This document shows, one piece after another, positions 61,208 to 64,000 of a stretch of DNA of 64,000 nt (position 1 is the first letter of the stretch; the number at the start of each line of letters is the position of its first letter). The position numbers and the translations under genes were made by a program. Under the pieces are notes generated by a model that was given only the letters and a program-made list of their open reading frames with translations, made no database searches and was not told the origin of the DNA. Origin of the DNA: Clostridia bacterium (lineage in GTDB: Bacteria; Bacillota; Clostridia; Peptostreptococcales; Anaerovoracaceae); contig CABJAP010000011.1 in NCBI GenBank assembly GCA_902363595.1, forward strand, positions 1-64,000, written 5' to 3'.

Positions 61208-62844
61208 CTATGATTCCAGTTTGTTCAGCTTTGCGAGCTCTTCCTTTTCTAAAACCGTATAAGCTACCTTTCCCACCAGTGTCTGAGGCAGCTTATCCCG
61301 ATATTCAAATTCATAGGGCATGGCGTATTTGGCAATGTTTTTCGCACAATGCTCTTCAATATCCTTTTGGACTTCCGGCGTCGGCTTGACACCCCGCTTC
61401 AAGACGATAAATGCCTTAACCTTTGGGAGTATCCAGAGGAAATAATCATCCGTTTCAGCCGCTGTTTGTAATAAACAAAGCCTTCTTCATCCATAGTTCC
61501 CAGGTCTCCGGTATGAAGCCAAATCCTCCCGTCCTCGTGACGCTGGAGCGTGGATTCTGTTTCTTCCGGATCTTCCAGATATTCTTTCATAACTGTGGGG
61601 CCGCTGATACAAATTTCACCCTCATCTCCATAGGGGATTTCCATTTTAGTGCTGGCCTTGACAATTTTATAATAAGTATCGGGGAAAGGAATCCCTATAC
61701 TTCCCTCTTTGTAAAAGTCCTTGGGCGTCAGACAGCTGGCAGTAACGCATTCGGTCGTCCCGTACCCCTCCCGGATCTGTACGGGAGCATCATGCTCCCG
61801 GAGAAAGCGGTCCACCTTCTTCTTTAACTCGACGGATAGAGAATCGCCGCCGGAAAAGACACCTTCCAGGCAGGACAAGTCCACGTCTTTCATCCGTTTA
61901 TTGCGCAACAGCGCCTCGAAAAGAGTCGGCACGCCGGCAATGTAGTTGGGCTGGACGGATTTGAGCAGCTTAGCATATGTTTCAACGCTGAATTGGGGAA
62001 CCAAGGCGCAGCTGCAGCCGTGAATCAGCATGGTGTGGATACAGACGCCCAGACCGAACCCGTGAAACATGGGCATGATCGCCAGCATTTTATGCCCGGT
62101 TATAATACAGTCTCCCGCAGCACCGGTCTGCATAGCCAGAGCGTTAAAGTTCAAGTTGGTTAAGATGATTCCCTTTGTTTTTCCCGTAGTGCCGCCGCTG
62201 TATAAAATTGCAGCTTCAGCAGAACCCTTGCGCACGGTCCGGAAGTTTCCGGAAAAAGATTCCCCCTTCCGCATAAAGCTCGTATAGGTGATAACATCCT
62301 CACGGCTCGGGATCTTCTTGATCTTTCTTCCTTTCGTCAGCTTGAATCCAAGTTTTGTAATACCTGAAAGCTCGGTGGCAATGGAGGCTACAATAACATG
62401 CTTCAACTCCGGCGTCCGGCCGCGTACCTGTTCAACCTTTGAATAAAAAGCGTCCAGAACAAGAATAGCTGTGCTGTGAGAGTGGTTGAGATAAAACTCG
62501 ATTTCTCCCTCAGCCGACAGCGGATGGACCATATTGGCCAGCGCTCCCATGCGGTTGATCGCATAAAACATCGTGACCGCTTGCGGAGTGTTGGGCATAC
62601 AAATCGTAACCCGGTCGTTTTCATGAATGCCCAAAGCACACAATGCTCTTGCGCACTGATTGACTTCTGACAAAAACTGGCGATAGGTCACTTTCTTTCC
62701 CATGAATTCGTATGCAGTTACATCCTGGTGTTCTTCTGCATTCTTTTCTATCAGATCGATCATCGAAAGATCGGGGTAATCCAGTGTTTCAGGCACATTA
62801 CGGTATGACGACAGCCACGGAGCCTTTGGTTCTTTAGCATTCAT
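61208..62844 (-). pseudogene. Acyl-CoA ligase (AMP-binding), internal deletion and frameshift near the 3' end
   Basis: The first 470 residues are a typical long-chain acyl-CoA synthetase: ILYSGGTTGKTKGIILTN as P-loop, MPMFHGFGLGV, REGYGTTECVTA and WLHTGDLG. The frame then runs KQRLKRMIISSGYS and shifts: the next matching part is in another frame (KVKAFIVLKRGVKPTPEVQK) and continues to 61208. About 30-40 residues between the GYS and KVKAF motifs, including the region with the C-terminal hinge's partner, are missing. The catalytic Lys region near the end (LPQTLVGKVAYTVLE) exists only in the shifted frame. The gene is probably inactive. Confidence 0.8.
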
Positions 62845-63715
62845 AATCCACTTCCTCCTTTACTGGTTTTTCCAGAATTTCCGGTTGGGATAGGATTTCC
62901 TCCAGCAATTTTACGGATCTGGCAAAATAAAAGCCGTCTGCAATTCTTTCATCCAAAGTAACGCCAAGATCAACCACATCTCGGATCTCCGCTTCTCCAT
63001 CATCCCCAATGATCTGTGCTTGATGCACGGTTCCTACGGCAATGAGCAGAGAGTTAGTTCCATAATTGTTCAAATGATGATAGACACAGCTGCATCCAAT
63101 GCTGCCCAGGTTGGTCAGCATAGCCGTTGAATAGTTGGGGTCCCCATCACAGATAAATGCCGGCATCTTATCATGAAAATCCAAAAACCGAAAAGCAGCC
63201 ATCATGATTCTCATAACAAATCTGGGCAGCTTAGCCAGTTTGCCCAGCACTTGGTCAATATCATTTGTACCAGCCTCTTGCCTAAGCTTGGCAGAATCTC
63301 CAATGATTTTTCTGCTCACATCTTCCAGTGTCATATCGTCCTCAACCCGCAGCGTCATCAGCGCTTCTTCGGCTCCATCCTGAAACTGTCGCTTCACTAC
63401 AAATGAAATTGTAATCTCATTACGATCGAAAAATCGTTTGCCAGCAATAAAGCGGTTCAGCAGCGGTCTTTTATATATGGTTTTAGCAACCGCCATAACG
63501 ATCGTATGAAAAATTGTAGTTTTATATTCGGCACCTGGCCCATTTTTTTCCTGCAGATACTGCATCAAATTGGTGACATCGATCTGCTCTTGTATATACA
63601 CTTCCGCATCACACCGATTGGGCATCAAATGCGGCATAATCGCATGGACCCCATCCACATTGCGGACTCTGGTTCCGTCCCGCCTGTCCCCTCTTTCTTT
63701 CGTTTTCTTTGTCAT
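62834..63715 (-). CDS. 2-oxoacid dehydrogenase E2-like acyltransferase, catalytic His replaced
   Basis: The 293-residue protein matches the catalytic domain of lipoate acyltransferases/chloramphenicol acetyltransferase fold (TTIFHTIVMAVAKTIYKRPL, NRFIAGKRFFDRNEITISFV). The usual HxxxDG active site near the end is ERIADG (LDERIADGFYFARSV), so the catalytic His is Glu while Asp-Gly remains. There is no lipoyl or E3-binding domain. It overlaps the acyl-CoA ligase pseudogene by 11 nt, implying a former common acyl-transfer pathway. Stand-alone variants like this occur in Clostridia. Confidence 0.78.
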   Translation of the reverse strand: MTKKTKERGDRRDGTRVRNVDGVHAIMPHLMPNRCDAEVYIQEQIDVTNLMQYLQEKNGPGAEYKTTIFHTIVMAVAKTIYKRPLLNRFIAGKRFFDRNEITISFVVKRQFQDGAEEALMTLRVEDDMTLEDVSRKIIGDSAKLRQEAGTNDIDQVLGKLAKLPRFVMRIMMAAFRFLDFHDKMPAFICDGDPNYSTAMLTNLGSIGCSCVYHHLNNYGTNSLLIAVGTVHQAQIIGDDGEAEIRDVVDLGVTLDERIADGFYFARSVKLLEEILSQPEILEKPVKEEVDYEC

Positions 63716-63739
63716 ACACTTCCTCCTCGGTCGTCGAGT

Positions 63740-63751
63740 ATTGTATACAAT
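63740..63751. promoter_or_regulatory. Palindromic operator-like site ATTGTATACAAT
   Basis: This is a perfect 12-bp palindrome 25 bp upstream of the acyltransferase start. TTGTATACAA-type dyads are typical of GntR-family operators, but no GntR gene is in the window. A ribosome site, GAGGAGGAAG, follows on the minus strand. Confidence 0.45.
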
Positions 63752-63887
63752 TTATAACATAATCTAACTTAATGATATATTATATTCATTTTTTCGCTTT
63801 TTTTCAACTTTTTCAGCATGAGCAGCCATCATGTTGATTCTTAAAAGTTTATTAAAGGGGTCCGAAAAAAGACCCGGTTGTGATATA

Positions 63888-63893
63888 ATGTTC
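63888..63893 (+). promoter_or_regulatory. Probable -10 of the gene at the right edge
   Basis: TATAAT in GTGATATAATG about 35 bp before the ATG at 63927; the -35 is poor. The region 63752-63886 is AT-rich and gene-free. Confidence 0.5.
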
Positions 63894-63926
63894 TCTGCAT
63901 TTAAGTTTGAAAAAGGAGGACAAGGC

Positions 63927-64000
63927 ATGGATACATTCCAGAACATAATGACCGTCATGGGGCCATATTACACAGCGGCCGTAAGGTGGGTCTTTGTGCT
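63927..64000 (+). CDS. Start of a membrane protein, cut by the window edge
   Basis: The first 24 codons (MDTFQNIMTVMGPYYTAAVR, then WVFV) begin what looks like a transmembrane segment. AAAAGGAGGA lies 7 nt upstream of the ATG. The rest is outside the window. FHA-domain proteins of Clostridia often start this way, but this is a guess. Confidence 0.6.
   Translation, partial: MDTFQNIMTVMGPYYTAAVRWVFV

Noticed and set aside
1..64000. CRISPR arrays, rRNA genes, prophage modules or an origin of replication
   Set aside because: I saw no regularly spaced repeats, no rRNA signatures, no integrase or phage structural genes and no DnaA-box cluster.

Overview
The window looks like chromosomal DNA of a strictly anaerobic, low-to-mid GC Bacillota (class Clostridia). 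The evidence is a tungsten-dependent aldehyde:ferredoxin oxidoreductase with ferredoxin partner and tungstate transporter, a fused IspD-IspF enzyme, CarD, UPF0182, strong AGGAGG ribosome sites and sigma-A promoters. Genus cannot be fixed from sequence alone; an Anaerovoracaceae- or Peptostreptococcales-like gut or sediment anaerobe is a guess.

Layout. 0-11 kb is an accessory region. It holds an IS110 remnant, a 164-bp MITE whose end supplies the stop codon of a EutH-like permease gene, and an operon of TPP enzyme, 3-hydroxyacyl-CoA dehydrogenase-like enzyme and EutH-like permease. Next come a pair of nested group II introns (a twintron: a IIC intron interrupted in its reverse-transcriptase YADD region by a second intron), a TetR regulator and a complete IS110 element with a possible bridge-RNA region. 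10.9-18.2 kb is a minus-strand housekeeping operon (CarD, PIN/TRAM, IspDF, ProS, TRIC channel, split ChrA pair, Nudix, cyclophilin). 18.4-20.5 kb is a plus-strand two-component system. 20.5-31.1 kb is a tungsten module: ferredoxin, AOR, MoaD-like, two G5-NlpC/P60 proteins, HesA/MoeB-like, TupABC, MobB and an aldehyde dehydrogenase, with two structured-looking leaders. 31.5-38.5 kb holds amino-acid genes (aminotransferase, archaeal-type ornithine cyclodeaminase, PutP, SerS, glutamine synthetase). 38.6-47.2 kb is envelope-related (UPF0182, zinc-ribbon membrane protein, coiled-coil membrane protein, an Asn-rich 51-aa protein, an NlpC/P60 hydrolase). 47.5-50.3 kb has two EamA exporters flanking a MerR regulator, both with 19-bp-spaced promoters.

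50.66-58.73 kb is an AT-richer island bounded by tRNA-Lys(CTT) and an 18/19-bp copy of its 3' end. It carries a chimeric M20 fragment, a sigma-54 activator that has lost its C-terminal HTH, gene remnants, and one apparently intact unit: a LuxR regulator, two divergent DHDPS-superfamily proteins and a urea-transporter-family permease. 58.8-64 kb holds an orphan promoter with possible non-coding RNA, a DUF134-NifX/NifB pair behind a double direct-repeat operator, a frameshifted and deleted acyl-CoA ligase, an E2-like acyltransferase lacking the catalytic His, and the start of a plus-strand gene.

How it fits together: TupABC should supply tungstate. MobB, the MoaD-like carrier and the HesA/MoeB-like E1 should serve tungstopterin or the sulfur carrier. 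AOR with its polyferredoxin oxidises aldehydes or reduces acids, and the neighbouring aldehyde dehydrogenase may share substrates. The island's DHDPS/UT unit is the best candidate for an undescribed catabolic system.
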